Assembly (NCBI RefSeq): GCF_963082655.1
Contig: NC_081552.1
Coordinates: 5,456,648 to 5,520,647 of the forward strand
Reading direction: 5' to 3'
Origin: Stomoxys calcitrans
Taxonomy: Eukaryota; Arthropoda; Insecta; Diptera; Muscidae
Length of the DNA: 64,000 bases
Shown: positions 42,570-54,186 of the stretch, in pieces
How positions within the stretch are numbered: the first letter of the stretch is position 1
Layout of the letters: each line of letters starts with the position of its first letter
Program-made: the position numbers and the translations under genes
Notes under the pieces: model-generated
The model's input: the letters and a program-made list of their open reading frames with translations, nothing else
Told to the model about the DNA's origin: nothing
Databases searched by the model: none

Positions 42570-42773
42570 ATAGACACATTTATTTGACACATTTATATTC
42601 GATTGCATGTAAAATAAGTGTTTCCTTGTTTGACATTATATTTTTTTTTTGTTCAATCAAACAAGAAAGCACATATTTTACATGCAACCGAATGTAGGGC
42701 AAATAAAAAGGTTTTTTTTTTTATCTAATGTTTGACGCTATTCGACTTGTTTTTGGACAAACAAAATGTGTCT
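42570..42773. mobile_element. fold-back MITE
   Basis: Inner arms at 42597-42633 (ATTCGATTGCATGTAAAATA..TTGTTTGA) and 42657-42693 are inverted with few mismatches around a T-rich loop. An outer TAGACACATTTA (about 42571) is mirrored by AAATGTGTCTA (about 42766). No coding content. Confidence 0.65.
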
Positions 42774-44459
42774 AATTTGAATACAAAATCAAGAATGTAC
42801 AAATTTGACATATTTTGGGCGTAACTGGGTTAAATATTTGTCAAACCTGAACGTACCTCATGTCTGGAATATTAGTAGAGGAAATACTGACACTTTTATT
42901 TTTTAGTCATTCTTCCACTTACTACTTAAACGACACGACATGTCACCCATTCTAGGCCTCAAAAGATGTTAGGTACAACAACTTCTGTAGACTTTTCATT
43001 AATTAGACACCACGATTTTAATACTGTTTTATTTATGAGGGGTAGCATAAATGACAAACACCTCACTTGATTGAGAGAACAATAAACCAAAAAATTGGGT
43101 TTTGAAAAGGCACCAAAAAACATCTGCAAGGGAAAATTTAGCAAAAGAAATAATCTGGATATGGGTTCTCCCCAGACGCATTACTAAAATCGTACTCCAT
43201 CAATAATGTGACAATTTCAACTCATTGATATGCGAGAAGTACCACAAATGACTCAACTCGACCACTAGGTTCGAAATTTGTCTCCAAAATGACCAAATAA
43301 TTGAAATTTGCTTTTGGTACGGTTCCCTAAACTTATGCCAAATGTAAAATGTAACTTATTTACATAAACGATAGGAAGAATTAAGAACAGGGTGTTGGCA
43401 TAAATACCTGTGCCATCACGTTTTTTCAACAACACTTCCATTGCAGCAGGAGTTTGTTGAACTTATACCCCCTGTTTGGTCTTTTCAAATACAGTAGAAG
43501 AACATTCAGGTTAATGTGTTTCGTAAAATAGATATCATCTGCCCAAATGTAGTGAGAGTTGCTCACAAAAATAAATGATTCCATTAAGACAAACAATGTA
43601 AATGTTATTATTAGTCCTTGGATGATATTGTCTGTTCGCAACACCGAAATTGGTTGTGGGTGTGCGTGTGTGTGTGTACGAGTATGGTTTGTTTATGTTG
43701 TGGCAGGAATTACCTGTGAATATGCTAATATCCTCATGATGTCCTACTACATCTTACTTACTGGCTTGGAAAACAAATCAAGAAAATGTAGTCCCCGCGT
43801 TGTACTCCTGAAATCATCCTTGTAACCATCAAAGCTGCTTCTCTTCAACTTTGTCTCGGATGCTAGAGCATTTGATAAATTTTTTTGGTTGACTGGCCTG
43901 AGCCAGCATTGGGTGAAAACAATCCTGAAATGAAACCATAATGATTTAAACCACATTATTTACACCATCACATTGTAGAATAAAGAAGAGAACAAAGCAC
44001 GCCATACATTTTTTCTTCCTTTGAAGCACGTGTTATTTGTCATGCGGAAAAGATCTACTGTTAATGACAATATTGTTAAACACGACCAGCAACATCAACA
44101 CCACCACCACTACCAACAATATCCACTGTGCCAGTAGAAGCAACAGTAGATTTCCTTTCCCCCTCTCCCTGCACTCAAATGTCGTGGAGATCTCAAGTGA
44201 TGATGGTGGTGCCTGTTAAAACAGCCAGACAAACACAAAAGCCATTCAATCCCGGCCCAAACATCAAATAACATAACACAATTTATCAAAAAGTGTATTA
44301 AGACTGTATTTCAAAAGTCATAAACACAGGTGGGTGGCTAGAAGATGGGTGGCCTTGTTAGCAGTGTTGCCGTCTAAGCTCTTTCTGAACCAAGTAATGG
44401 GTGAAGTTTTCAAATCTGGGTGGATGGTATGATTAAAGTAAAATTAGTTACATAAAACA
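42774..44459. other. AT-rich DNA, low-copy-looking, no gene recognised
   Basis: (GT)n at about 43659-43677 and a CACCACCACTACC tract at about 44098. Frames at 43426-43956 show no motif. No transposon signature, so this may be host intergenic or intronic DNA. Confidence 0.4.
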
Positions 44460-44469
44460 AAATTAATCA

Positions 44470-45443
44470 AATCAAATGGATTGCATTTGTCGAGTTCTTT
44501 GCGCAGTAACTAACAAAGAATAATTGATAAGATTTGTTATGCTATTGGAGCTATATCAAGTTATAGTCCGATTCGGAACATAAATGAATTGAATGTTGAA
44601 GACTACTACAGAAGTCATTGGGTAATTTCCATTCGGGTAGGAATTGCGCCTTGTTGGTGCTCAAGAAGTATAATCGGGATATCGGTTTATATGGGAGCTA
44701 TATCAGGCTATAGATCGCTTCAGACCATATTGAACACGTATGTTGAAGATCATGGATGAAGCCGTTTTATAAAATTTCAGCCAAATCGGATAAGAATCCC
44801 TCTAGAGGATTAAGAAATCAAGATCCCAAATCGGTTTATATGGCAGCTATGTCAGGCTATGGACCGATTTGAACCAGTAGTTGAAAATCAAAAGAAAACA
44901 CTTCATGGAAAATTTCAGCCAAATCGGATGAGAATTGCGCTCTTTAGTGGCTCAAGAAGTCAAGATGCAAGATCGCTTTATATGGTCGCTATATCAGGTG
45001 TTAGACCGATTCAAACCATATATAGCACAATTGTTGGAATTCGTAACAAAACACCTTGTGTCAAATTTCAGCCAAATCAAATTGCGCCACCTAGTCGCTC
45101 AAGAAGTCAAGATCGGTTTATATGACAGCTATACCATGACTGATAAGAAGTATTTGATCGGTTTATGCAGCAGCTCCAGGGACCGATTTGGCCTATTTAC
45201 AATCCCAACAGACCTACACTAATAAGATATATTTGTGCAAAATTTCAGGCGTCTAGCTTTACTCCATCAAAAGTTGGCGTACTTTGGACAGACGTACGGA
45301 CGGACGGACATGGCTGGATCGGCTTGAAATGTCATGACGATCAAGAATATTTATACTTTATGGGGTCTTAGACGCATATTTCGAGGTGTTAAAAACGGAA
45401 TGACGAAATTAGTAAACCCCCATCCTATGGTGGAGGCTATAAA
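44470..45443 (+). mobile_element. mini-me-like element, head lost
   Basis: Starts at ATGGATTGCATTTGTCGAG, just inside the lost hairpin. It has about five units, the tract GACGTACGGACGGACGGAC (about 45291), ATGGCTGGATCGGCTTGAAA, TTATACTTTATGGGGTCTTA and the tail CATCCTATGGTGGAGGCTAT. Confidence 0.8.
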
Positions 45444-45477
45444 AACAAATACGTTATCCAATTTAATAAAATATAAA

Positions 45478-45538
45478 ACAAGTAAAAGCGTGCTTAGTTC
45501 GGCCGGGCCGAATCTTGGGAATACACCACCATGGATTC
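45478..45538 (+). repeat. mini-me head fragment
   Basis: AACAAGTAAAAGCGTGCTTA, the perfect hairpin TTCGGCCGGGCCGAA and CACCACCATGGATTC only. It lies 35 bp after the tail of the preceding copy, so the two could be tandem or the result of end recombination. Confidence 0.8.
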
Positions 45539-47499
45539 TGCTCAAAATTTATGCACAATGTGTGAAATGTCATGAACGTTTTTTAGTCTTTTTTTTTTTT
45601 TTGTTTATAAACACAATTTTACTTTTATACATAAGATAATAAACAATTTAATCTTATGCTTATGGCAACACTCAATGTCACCCAATAGTCAGGTGGTGTT
45701 GCATGCCGCACTACTGGTGTTTGATATTTTGACAGGGAATAAGATAACATTTGTAGCTAGCACAGTATGTTGCAGCATCAAAAACATCCTGGAAATCAGT
45801 GAGCTGTGACACAGATCGTTGAAATATATAAACAAATCCAAAAAGGGAAGTTTTTGTTCGTGCTGAGTGTTTGTGTCGGATGCTGCTTTGTTGGCAACGA
45901 ATAAATTAAGGTCCTACCGCAATCGAAAGCACGCAGCCACACATACATACATCCATCCGCATTAATATTGATATGGATAAAACGAACAAAACAAAAACAG
46001 ACAACCACCAACCGCCGCTAACACAGTCATATAAAAGAAAACCGAAAAAAGGAAACCACACACACCCACACACACACACCCCACTGAGAAGGCTGCCGTG
46101 GGTAACGTTGGCAAGCAACAGCAACAAATTGATATGCATGCATACACGTATAACAACACAATCGGCACACGAGAGTATTTTAATGTAGTCGAGCTATCGT
46201 GTTTCTCATAGAATGCCATTTCCTCTTTGTCTTCAAAGCTGGCAAACAGTAAGGACAAATCTATATAGACTGTTGCTTGCGTGTATGCGGATGCGTGTGT
46301 TATGTGAATATCATACGAGCCATTACGCTCGAGATTTGACGATACATCTCAGCTGAGAATAATAAAATATAACTAACATGGTTTTTATTACACAAACATT
46401 GTGGATTTCCTCACAATGTTCGCGAACTGTATCTGGCCTAATCAGAAAATTTATTTGATGCTTTTTCGCCATCATCGAAATAACCAAGGAAGAGTTGAAT
46501 TCTATTCCGGAGAGATACACATGTATTTATGGCTCTCTTGTATATAACAGAGGAAAACAAAACACATATTTGTGGTTTCAACGCATTCTTCTTCGTGCAG
46601 AGAATGATGAACATCTTTATTTTATTGAAACCGCAATTTGTGTTCATTGCGTGGGGAGTGGATGCGTGATATATAATTTTATTTTTATGATACCTTCATA
46701 TTGATTTGGCACGATGGAAACATGTCGAAAAGGGAAACGACAGCAATAACAGCAAAACAATATTACAAATAAATAAGATAATAAGAAAACAAATACAATA
46801 CAAACAAGCGACAATTGTTGTTAAATCAAGTTAAATTTGAATAATCAGTTATTTGCAAATATCTTCAATTAAGAGGGGTTTTCACATCATTTCACCTTTG
46901 AGCATTTATCTTTCGTTGGCTTTTGTCACTTTTTATGTCATGTTGCAATAGACATAGACCCATATTGTTATTATTCCCCTGAAATGTACAAGGTGCAAAA
47001 TATGATTTGAACGGACTTATGCCTAGATAAATTTCCTTGCCTCCCATAGCCGTAATATGGAAGCATTCCTGAAAGATGTCTTAATAATGTTTTCATTCTA
47101 ACCGCAAAAGCCAACTGGTCCGATGATGCTGTCATTTTACACCAGTGGTGGTAAAATACACACATACTATTCCACATTATTGTGTACGTATGTAAGAATA
47201 TAAAGCCATGGGATTGGAAATAGTGTGCACATGTGTTAGTATGTCCAACACTGCTTTATAAAGCCATCGATCGGTCTTTGGCCATAGAATACAAATCTGA
47301 CATTGAAATTTGTGGTCTAGGGTTTGGGGCCGCACTACCACCAAAACTCCACTCAAGAGGACATGTTTTTTCATAGTTTTTCATATATCATAGTGAGTTG
47401 TAGTTGAAACGAAACTTTTATATTTCTTCCCGACTGGTTTATAACAATTATGGATAATGCAGTACATTCTTCGGTCTTCCTTCGTATACTCGAACCGAA
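45539..47499. other. low-copy-looking DNA with CA-rich tract, no gene recognised
   Basis: CA-rich sequence at about 46050-46083. Overlapping minus frames at 45796-46258 translate it. About 47220-47345 has faint family L resemblance (AATACAAATCTGACATTG, GGGGCCGCACTACCACC). No convincing gene. Confidence 0.35.
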
Positions 47500-47862
47500 T
47501 TGGGCGACACAAATATTTTGACCCAAGCGTTATATTTAACCATATATCTTCTATTTAATCATATATCTTTCGATGATGAAGATTGGTCCTTGTACAATCT
47601 CATTCTCAATGGTACTAATAATGCCATAAAAATTGATGTGAAGTTGGTATCTATTTCTGTTTGTTGTTTATATTCGGGAAATCCAGATGATCCATCACAA
47701 CCCCATTTGCTGATCAAACCCACTTCGGAGTTATCACATGTGTTCTTCAGTAAAATTAGACATGATTCTTACAGCTGTATTTTCAAGAAGATCAATAAGT
47801 TTTACCCTTGCTTTCAATTCGTCCACATATACACTGTCGAACAAAATAAAGTGCGGTTTTAA
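47500..47862 (+). CDS. 120-codon orphan frame running into a transposon end
   Basis: The frame contains SFDDEDWSLYNLILNGTNN, CCLYSGNPDDPSQPHLLIK and HDSYSCIFKKINKFYPCF. Its composition is less biased than that of neighbouring frames. Its last ~11 codons translate the terminal repeat of the MITE at 47832, so any original reading frame has been cut there. I recognise no family. The ATG context is weak. It may be a fragment of a gene or of an older element, or chance. Confidence 0.2.
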   Translation: MGDTNILTQALYLTIYLLFNHISFDDEDWSLYNLILNGTNNAIKIDVKLVSISVCCLYSGNPDDPSQPHLLIKPTSELSHVFFSKIRHDSYSCIFKKINKFYPCFQFVHIYTVEQNKVRF

Positions 47863-48508
47863 ACATTTTAAATTTTTCGATTGAAACATATATTTGAAGT
47901 TTTTAAATGTTTATAAATTATAGTTTTATTTTTAATTCGGTTAGTATTTTATTTAATAATGAACTTAACATTGAATTCTTACTTTATATTTTCTATCTAT
48001 AATACAAACTATTTGGCACATAAGGAATTTCTAGTGACAAAATAAAGTAACAATTCTCTAATACAATAAATATTATAACAAATTACATAACTAGTTTTGT
48101 TTGTTTCTCTTTCGAGACGAGCTCTTTGATCGGAGATGCAAATGGAAAAGGAAAGCCAAAGATAGCAACATACATACCAACCACTATGGGACACGTTTCG
48201 TCTTTGGTTAGAAGACTTTTCAACCACATTAGGTGTGATGGCTTCAAGGGCCGTGCGTTGGTATTTTGTATTTGAATCGTGTTAATAGCGAAAACAGATC
48301 TATGATACATTGAGCACATTACCCATGCTCGACAACAATTCTTTAACATCAGAAACCTGAACGAACGAAATAATTGATAATTTGGAAATAATTGAGGCAC
48401 TTCAACAAATAACGGGACAATATAAAACAGTAAATAATACACGTAGTTAGAAATACTGAGGATTAATGAAGAAGGGTACAAAACTGCACTTTATTTTGTC
48501 CGATAGTG
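47832..48508. mobile_element. Tc1-like MITE carrying a nested fold-back element
   Basis: Inverted ends CACTGTCGAACAAAATAAAG/TGCGGTTTT and CACTATCGGACAAAATAAAG/TGCAGTTTT are flanked by TA (47830-47831 and 48509-48510). The centre is AT-rich and contains fold-back element F copy 3, so the original MITE was roughly 400 bp. No transposase is present. Confidence 0.85.
48094..48345 (-). mobile_element. fold-back element F, copy 3, one arm plus part of middle
   Basis: TTTTGTTTGTTTCTCTTTCG, GAGACGAGCTC, GGAAAAGGAAAGCCAAAG, CCAACCACTATGGGACACG, GTGTGATGGCTTCAAGGG and TTGAATCGTGTTAATAGCG are the reverse complement of 14400-14640 with high similarity. The opposite arm is missing. Confidence 0.75.
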
Positions 48509-48562
48509 TATTTTGGATGGCACCATTTTCGTCCTAGTACTGTACAATTTATGTTTTGATGG

Positions 48563-49094
48563 TTAAAAACTCCGTACTTTTTCACGAAGAGCCTTCCTCA
48601 TTGTTGAGTATTTAATTCTTGAGAGGCATAGGTTCAAAAGTAGGACCAGTGTATCTTCCTCTGTGAACTCCGTAGTTGAGTTTGGAGTTGAAATACTTTC
48701 TACCATCCTCTTCAACCTCTTCAGGGATGCTACTGGTAATAGGTCGACAATTTGTTCAACATTTTTTGGTTGTGTTTTAAACAATGCCGTTTTGAATTTG
48801 GTGGATGTGCGCAAATAATTCCTCTTGTTTTTCCTTTTTGGGTTTCTCCGTAACTTTGTCGTATGCTTTGCTGGGCCAGCCAGGAATCAGCAGTTTAATT
48901 TCAATAAGTAGATCCGATTTCCGCCACTCTTCATACATTTTGAAAAACTTGATTTTTGCGAATGAACGTTTTGGCAAACTTCTCGCAAATGATTTGTAGA
49001 ATTTTTCAAGTTTGTCTATAGCGACTTTATTTAGCCTTATTCCATGTCTGTGGTCCAAGGTGTATACAAGATCCTTAAATGACTCTGTGTACAA
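48563..49094 (-). pseudogene. unidentified protein remnant in two overlapping frames
   Basis: The first frame (48777-49094) has DHRHGIRLNKVAIDKLEKF, KRSFAKIKFFKMYEEWRK and LLIPGWPSKAYDKV. The second (48563-48814) overlaps it by 38 nt and continues with KNVEQIVDLLPVASLKRL, then TEEDTLVLLLNLCLSRIKY and STMRKALREK before a stop. The join is consistent with one frameshift in an originally single frame of about 180 codons. Lysine/leucine-rich helical character and balanced codons make it more gene-like than anything nearby. The LSRxKYxxMR pattern recalls uncharacterised insect transposon-associated proteins, but that is a weak impression. No upstream start found. Confidence 0.4.
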
Positions 49095-49756
49095 AATCGA
49101 TCAATGTTTTAGTGCAGGCCCCATATAAGGGATTTTTACAATGAGTTTAATGAAGTCTAGATGAAATTTAGGGTAGGAAGAATTCGAGTTCATGAACTTT
49201 TATTGCGTAAATTAGGCGGTTGGTTTTCGTTGCTAAAGATGACGACAACAAAAAAATTTGGAATATTTGGCTTTTTTGAAAAATTAACTTTTATGTTACC
49301 GGTCACATAAAATCGGACAGGATAGAGATATTTTTATGATTCTTTATGTGTTTTGTAGCAGAAGTGCAATAAAATGTGTAGTAGTACTTGTTTTTTAACA
49401 GTATATAGCACTTCTTCAAAATCAACTTTTTTTTCATTTCTGGCTAGGATATGGCGAGACATACCTTAAATTGCTAGAAACATTTCAAGCTTTAAAAAAT
49501 CCCTGTGGAACTTTTTTGAAACTTGTGAAATTTAGTAAAAAATTTGGCCATTTTGGCGTCAAGATAACGGGGTGAGCCAATTAGCACTTAAATTTTTTTT
49601 CTTAACACCTCCAATTTGTAAAAATGGAAAGAAATGATAATACTTTCATGGCCAAAGTTTGCATTGAGCAGGCTACAGAGATCTCGATTTTGAAGCCAAG
49701 CTCCATCATCAGTCTGCTTTTCCCCAAAAACGATGACATGTTTCCACCACACACTA
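49095..49756. other. AT-rich DNA, no gene recognised
   Basis: No motif or repeat that I can support. Confidence 0.4.
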
Positions 49757-50012
49757 ATTAGTGAGAATTGCGCTCTCTAGAGGCTCAAGTAGTCAAGACC
49801 CAAGATCGGTTTATATAACAGCTATATCAGGTTATGAACCGATTTGAACTATATTTGGCACAGTTGTTGGAAGTCATAACGGAACACCACATGCGCAATT
49901 TTTGCCACATTGGACAAAAATTGCGGCTTGTAAGGACTCAAAAAATTGAATCGGGAGATCGGTTTATTTGGTTATAGACCGATTCGGACCGTACTTGGCA
50001 CAGTTATTGGAT
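49757..50012 (+). repeat. mini-me array fragment
   Basis: Two units (GAATTGCGCTCTCTAGAGGC, AGATCGGTTTATATAACAGC, TTGTTGGAAGTCATAACGG), without head, GTCY tract or tail. Confidence 0.7.
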
Positions 50013-50072
50013 TTGAGCCCAGGCATTCGACGATGTTTACCTCTGCGCCACGGTAGCCTCCTTAACGTCCAA
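50013..50072 (-). repeat. tRNA-like head of the 25.55-kb SINE family
   Basis: On the minus strand: CTACCGTGGCGCAGAGGTA (A box) and ATGCCTGGGCTCAAATCC (B box). The body is absent. Confidence 0.65.
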
Positions 50073-50159
50073 CAAGCCGTATTTTGTAAAAAACTTTGTA
50101 AATAGTATGCCCCAGAGATTTTGAAATCGCGATCATGGCTGGCCGCTATAGTAAAGGTA

Positions 50160-50480
50160 CGTTTCTTGATCTAAAATATGCCTTTTCTTACACTTCAACA
50201 TGGTGGTAGCGTTGTTTTAAGGAAAAGTCCACACAATTGATGAATTTTGTTTTTGTTTACGAGGTCTTTATATAATTCTGCATTCATTTTAGTTGGAACA
50301 AAGCATGTTTGTAATTTTCCAAGTGTTCCAAAAGCATCAAATACCATATGGGATCCGAGGTCATGGGTTTGGTTGCAGCGCTCTTGTTGAAGTCAACGAG
50401 AATTCCCTCCAATATTTTGGATGTTCATCGGGTCCATCAACATTGAAGTTTATTTCGCCACAAAATTATACAAATCGAAC
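50160..50480 (-). pseudogene. Tc1-like transposase remnant
   Basis: Minus-strand reading gives NFNVDGPDEHPKYWREFSL, the segment just after the first catalytic Asp in Tc1 transposases. After a frameshift it gives LGSHMVFDAFGTLGKLQTC and FVPTKMNAELYKDLV, matching the GGxxMVWGAF..G block and following helix. The second and third catalytic acids and both ends are missing. The 80-codon plus frame over the same bases is the antisense shadow. Confidence 0.65.
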
Positions 50481-50714
50481 TCTTCCTCTAAAAATATTTA
50501 TATTTTTAGCTATCAAAATTCGTGCGTCCTTGTAGAGTTGAGTAAGGGAAGTTGTATGAACTTTAGTTAGCTATAAAATGCCAATATATTGCTACAATTG
50601 GGTATGTTGCCGGCAAACATATAGATCCAATTAGTAATATATTTTTTTGCAATTCATGCTTTCTTCCTGTCGAATATGGCCTTTCATCTATGGTTTGCGT
50701 ACATCCACTCCACT
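50481..50714. other. AT-rich DNA
   Basis: No feature recognised. Confidence 0.4.
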
Positions 50715-51860
50715 CCACGCTGCTTTAGTTGTCATATAGGCCGGTTTAGGGTTTTAATACCATAACAGGCGCATTTATTATCCGATTTCAGTGAAATTAG
50801 AAACAGTGAGTTATTGTAAGTAAGACTCCCGACATCCGACTCACATATGGTTCAGATCGGTCTATATTGGTCTTGAGCCCATAAAAACTGCATTTACAAC
50901 CCGATATCGCTGAAACTTGAAACAGTGAGTTGTCTTAAGCCTTCTGTCATCACGCCTAAATATGGTCCAGATCGGAAAATATTTAGATATAGCTGTCATA
51001 AAGACAGATCTGCCGATTGAGGGTCCTAAGCCCATAAAAGCCGCTATTATTATACGATTTCGCTAAAATTTTAATCAGTGAGTTGTTTTAAGCCTCTCGA
51101 CATTCGGCTCAAATATGGTTCAGATCGGACCATATTTAGATATATTGGGTTGCCCAAAAAGTAATTGCGGATTTTTCATCTAGTCGGCGTTGACAAATTT
51201 TTTCAACGGCTTGTGACTCTGTAATTGCATTCTTTCTTCTGTCAGTTATCAGCTGTTACTTCTAGCTTGCTTTAGAAAAAAAGTGTAAAAAAGTATATTT
51301 GATTAAAGTTCATTCTAAGTTTTATTAAAAATGCATTTACTTTCTTTTAAAAAATCCGCAATTACTTTTTGGGAACCCAATAGCTGTCATATACCCCGAT
51401 TTGCTGATTTCGAGTCTTAAGCTCATAAAAGCAGAAATTTATACCCAATTTCGCTGAAATTTGAAATAGTGAGTTGATTAAAGCCTCCCTATATTCGACT
51501 CAAATATGGTGGATACCGGTCTACATTCAGATATAGCTGTCATATATAGCGATCTGGCGACTGAAGGCCCATAAAAGCTGCATTTATGTCCCAATTTCGC
51601 TGGAATTGGACACAGTGACTTGCATTAAACCTCCCGTCATCCGACCAGCATATGGTCCAGATCAGATTATGTTTAGATATAGCTGTCACATAGACCGATC
51701 TTCCAATTAAGGGTCTTAATTCCATAAAAAAACGTATTTTCGCTGAAACTGTATCTTGTATAGGTGTTATCGGGACCTGAATGAAATATGATCCATACCA
51801 GCCCCCATTTGCATATTATTATGGATGTGGTAGTGGGCATCTAACAAGTTTTTACTTGTT
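50715..51860 (-). mobile_element. mini-me-like element, subfamily B, with nested mariner MITE
   Basis: About six decayed units (CCATAAAAGCAGAAATTTAT, CGCTGAAATTTGAAATAGTG, TATAGCTGTCATATAGCG) end in TTATGGATGTGGTAGTGGGC and TTTTTACTTGTTTTGC. The hairpin is absent. One unit is interrupted precisely by the element at 51145-51380. Confidence 0.75.
51145..51380. mobile_element. 236-bp mariner MITE
   Basis: The left end TTGGGTTGCCCAAAAAGTAA/TTGCGGATTTTT is the inverse of the right end AAAAATCCGCAATTACTTTT/TGGGAACCCAA apart from a small gap. It is flanked by TA at 51143-51144 and 51381-51382. Removing it restores the repeat text TAGATATAGCTGTCATATA, which fixes both ends. I know this end sequence from a widespread insect mariner MITE. 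Confidence 0.92.
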
Positions 51861-53594
51861 TTGCTTTCATAAATTACATACGAAACTCGCCAAGGAAACC
51901 AACAAAAATGTTAAGTGGATGCAGATTTTCAAGTAACTTTTTGCGACTCAATCTTAATATCCTGATAATTAGAAAAAAATAAAATTTTGTTTCAATAAAT
52001 TGTTTTACACAAAATGGCAGTTCTTCAAAGCAGTGAATATACAAATAAATTGAAAGACTTTAATAGCCGTAACATTTCAAATTTCAAATTACAACAGGAA
52101 TGAAACAATTCAAGGCAAAGTGTGTAATGCCCCATATGCAACTATATGCTGTTTATATATGCTAAAAAAATAAGAAGTTGTTAAAATAAGAATCGTTATT
52201 TGCTATGCTAAAAAAGTTAACACGACTAGCAATGTTCTGGTGAGAAAACGAGAATGTCTCTAATGGGATTAACATAAAAGTCAACGGCTAAGATTTTGAT
52301 GGTCTAAACAATTGTATAATATTAGCAACAACTACAACTAGCAGTTGGGCAATATTTAAGAAAGCAGCCGCTCGGCCGTCTCAGCTGAATGTTTTGATTA
52401 TTCAGCAAAGCCAAAGGCCCATAAGGTGGCAACAACAGCAGCACAGGCGAATTTTCCAGCAATTCGGTTACCCAAAAGGATTATCATGTTGAACGCTGGT
52501 GGTAAGTATGACTATACTCGCAATCACGATGATGATGATGATGATGAGGTAGAGCTGTTTGGTAGTGGATTAGGTTTAGTGTTTAGCCATAGATTGCATC
52601 CAACTATTGGCATTGTAGTAGGGCATGTGGCCTTTAATTAACACTTTGCCGGGTGGCAAATGAAATCGTTCGTTCGGTCGGTCGGTTGGTTGTGTCATCT
52701 TTTTTTGGATTTTTTGAGTTTGGCAAACATTTCGATCAATGTTGACCTTTTTAATTTAATTACATTCGTTTGTATTTTTGGTTTTTTTTATACATATTGT
52801 TGTTGCTATAGATTTTTTCCAGCCATGTTTGCTTAATTTTGCTGCTCGTTTAGTTTTCTGTTTGCTTTCTAAGATTGTTTTTAATTTTGCCTCGTTTGCT
52901 GTGTGGTTTAAGCGTGGTGCGTCCGTCCATCCATCCGTTCGTTGGCTCATTCGTTTATTTTTTGTGTTTTCAAAAATTCTATTGTGTTTATCTGGTAGCA
53001 AGGCAAAGGTCAAAGGCCATAGAGTAGTTTGGTTTGTTAATTGATGGTGTTTATGTGAGTGTGTGTGTGTGTGTGTTAAGACTTGCCCACACCAATAAAT
53101 CGGCACTCCCTAGCCTAACGTTTCAACAAAATGGATTATTCCACCTCAGTACATTAATAAGTAAGTAGCGGGTCAGACCAAACCATAAGTCTGTTGGTCA
53201 AATGAAATAACAAAAGGCATTGTTCGCTGTTTGTCTGACACTACCCCAAGCATGCAAGTCCCCCCCAAAAAGCACCTCCATATTTGCCAGAGCAACTATT
53301 TTTAAAGGAATGTCCTTGTGTTTAAAGCAGTGTTGCCGTCGAATGAACCAGAACTTCTTCGCAGTGTTGAATGAAATAAAAAACAACAACATTGAAAAAA
53401 TTGTTTTTTTAAAATGAGTTTATATGAACAAACTTTGAAATTTGAAACAAAAATATAAAATTTGTATGTAAAAATGTTTGGACATAAACGTAAAATTGCC
53501 CAAAATATTCTCTGAGGTAAAAGAAACGAAACATTTGACGAGATAAAAATAAACTAAACTTTCTACCAAAAACTAAAATTCTTTTATAATTTTT
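51861..53594. other. low-copy-looking DNA with microsatellites, no gene recognised
   Basis: A (GAT)n tract at about 52526-52549 and (GT)n at about 53057-53075. T-rich low-complexity sequence at 52700-53000 resembles fly intronic DNA. The 71-codon frame across the GAT tract starts with GTG and is not supported. Confidence 0.4.
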
Positions 53595-54092
53595 ATACCC
53601 TCGACCATAGGATAGGGATAGGGAGTATACTAATTTCGTTATTACTATTATAATACATCTAAATATTGATCCAATAAAGTACATATATTCTTGATCGTTT
53701 TGACATTCTAAGACGATCTAGTCTTGTCTGTCCTAATACGCTAATTTTCGAAGAAATAAAGCAAGGCGCTTAAAATTACACCGATACTTCCTATTAGTGT
53801 GAGTCGATTGGTATTGTAAATGGGCTATATCGGATCTTGACATCTTGCGCGGCTAGAGGGCGCAATTATTATCCGATTTGGCTGAAATTTTGCATGAAGT
53901 ATTTTGGTGTGACCATCAAAAATTGTGTCAAGTAAGGTCTAAATCGATTCATAACATCATATAGCTCCCATATAAACCGATTTCGTATTTTGACTCCTTG
54001 AGCTACTAGAGGGCGTAATTATTATCAGATTTGGCCTAAATTTTGCATGAAGTATTTGGTTTGACCATCAACAACTGTGCCCAGTCCAAATG
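53595..54092 (-). mobile_element. mini-me-like element, truncated inside the array
   Basis: The tail complement TATACCCTCGACCATAGG (followed by a small GATAGG duplication), TAAAGTACATATATTCTTGA, GACGATCTAGTCTTGTCTGTC and about two units (GGCTGAAATTTTGCATGAAG). It stops at about 54090 with no head. Confidence 0.75.
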
Positions 54093-54186
54093 CTTTTGGG
54101 TTTACCACCACTTTTTCGAACATCAAGAATGGTTAAGCCTACAAGCACCAGCACATTTGTAATAAAAAAAACAAATGAACAATTTC

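Noticed and set aside
50293..50535. 80-codon plus ORF
   Set aside because: It is antisense to a Tc1-like transposase remnant that explains its codons better.
52426..52641. 71-codon frame with an Asp run
   Set aside because: Starts with GTG and its acidic run is the (GAT)n microsatellite.
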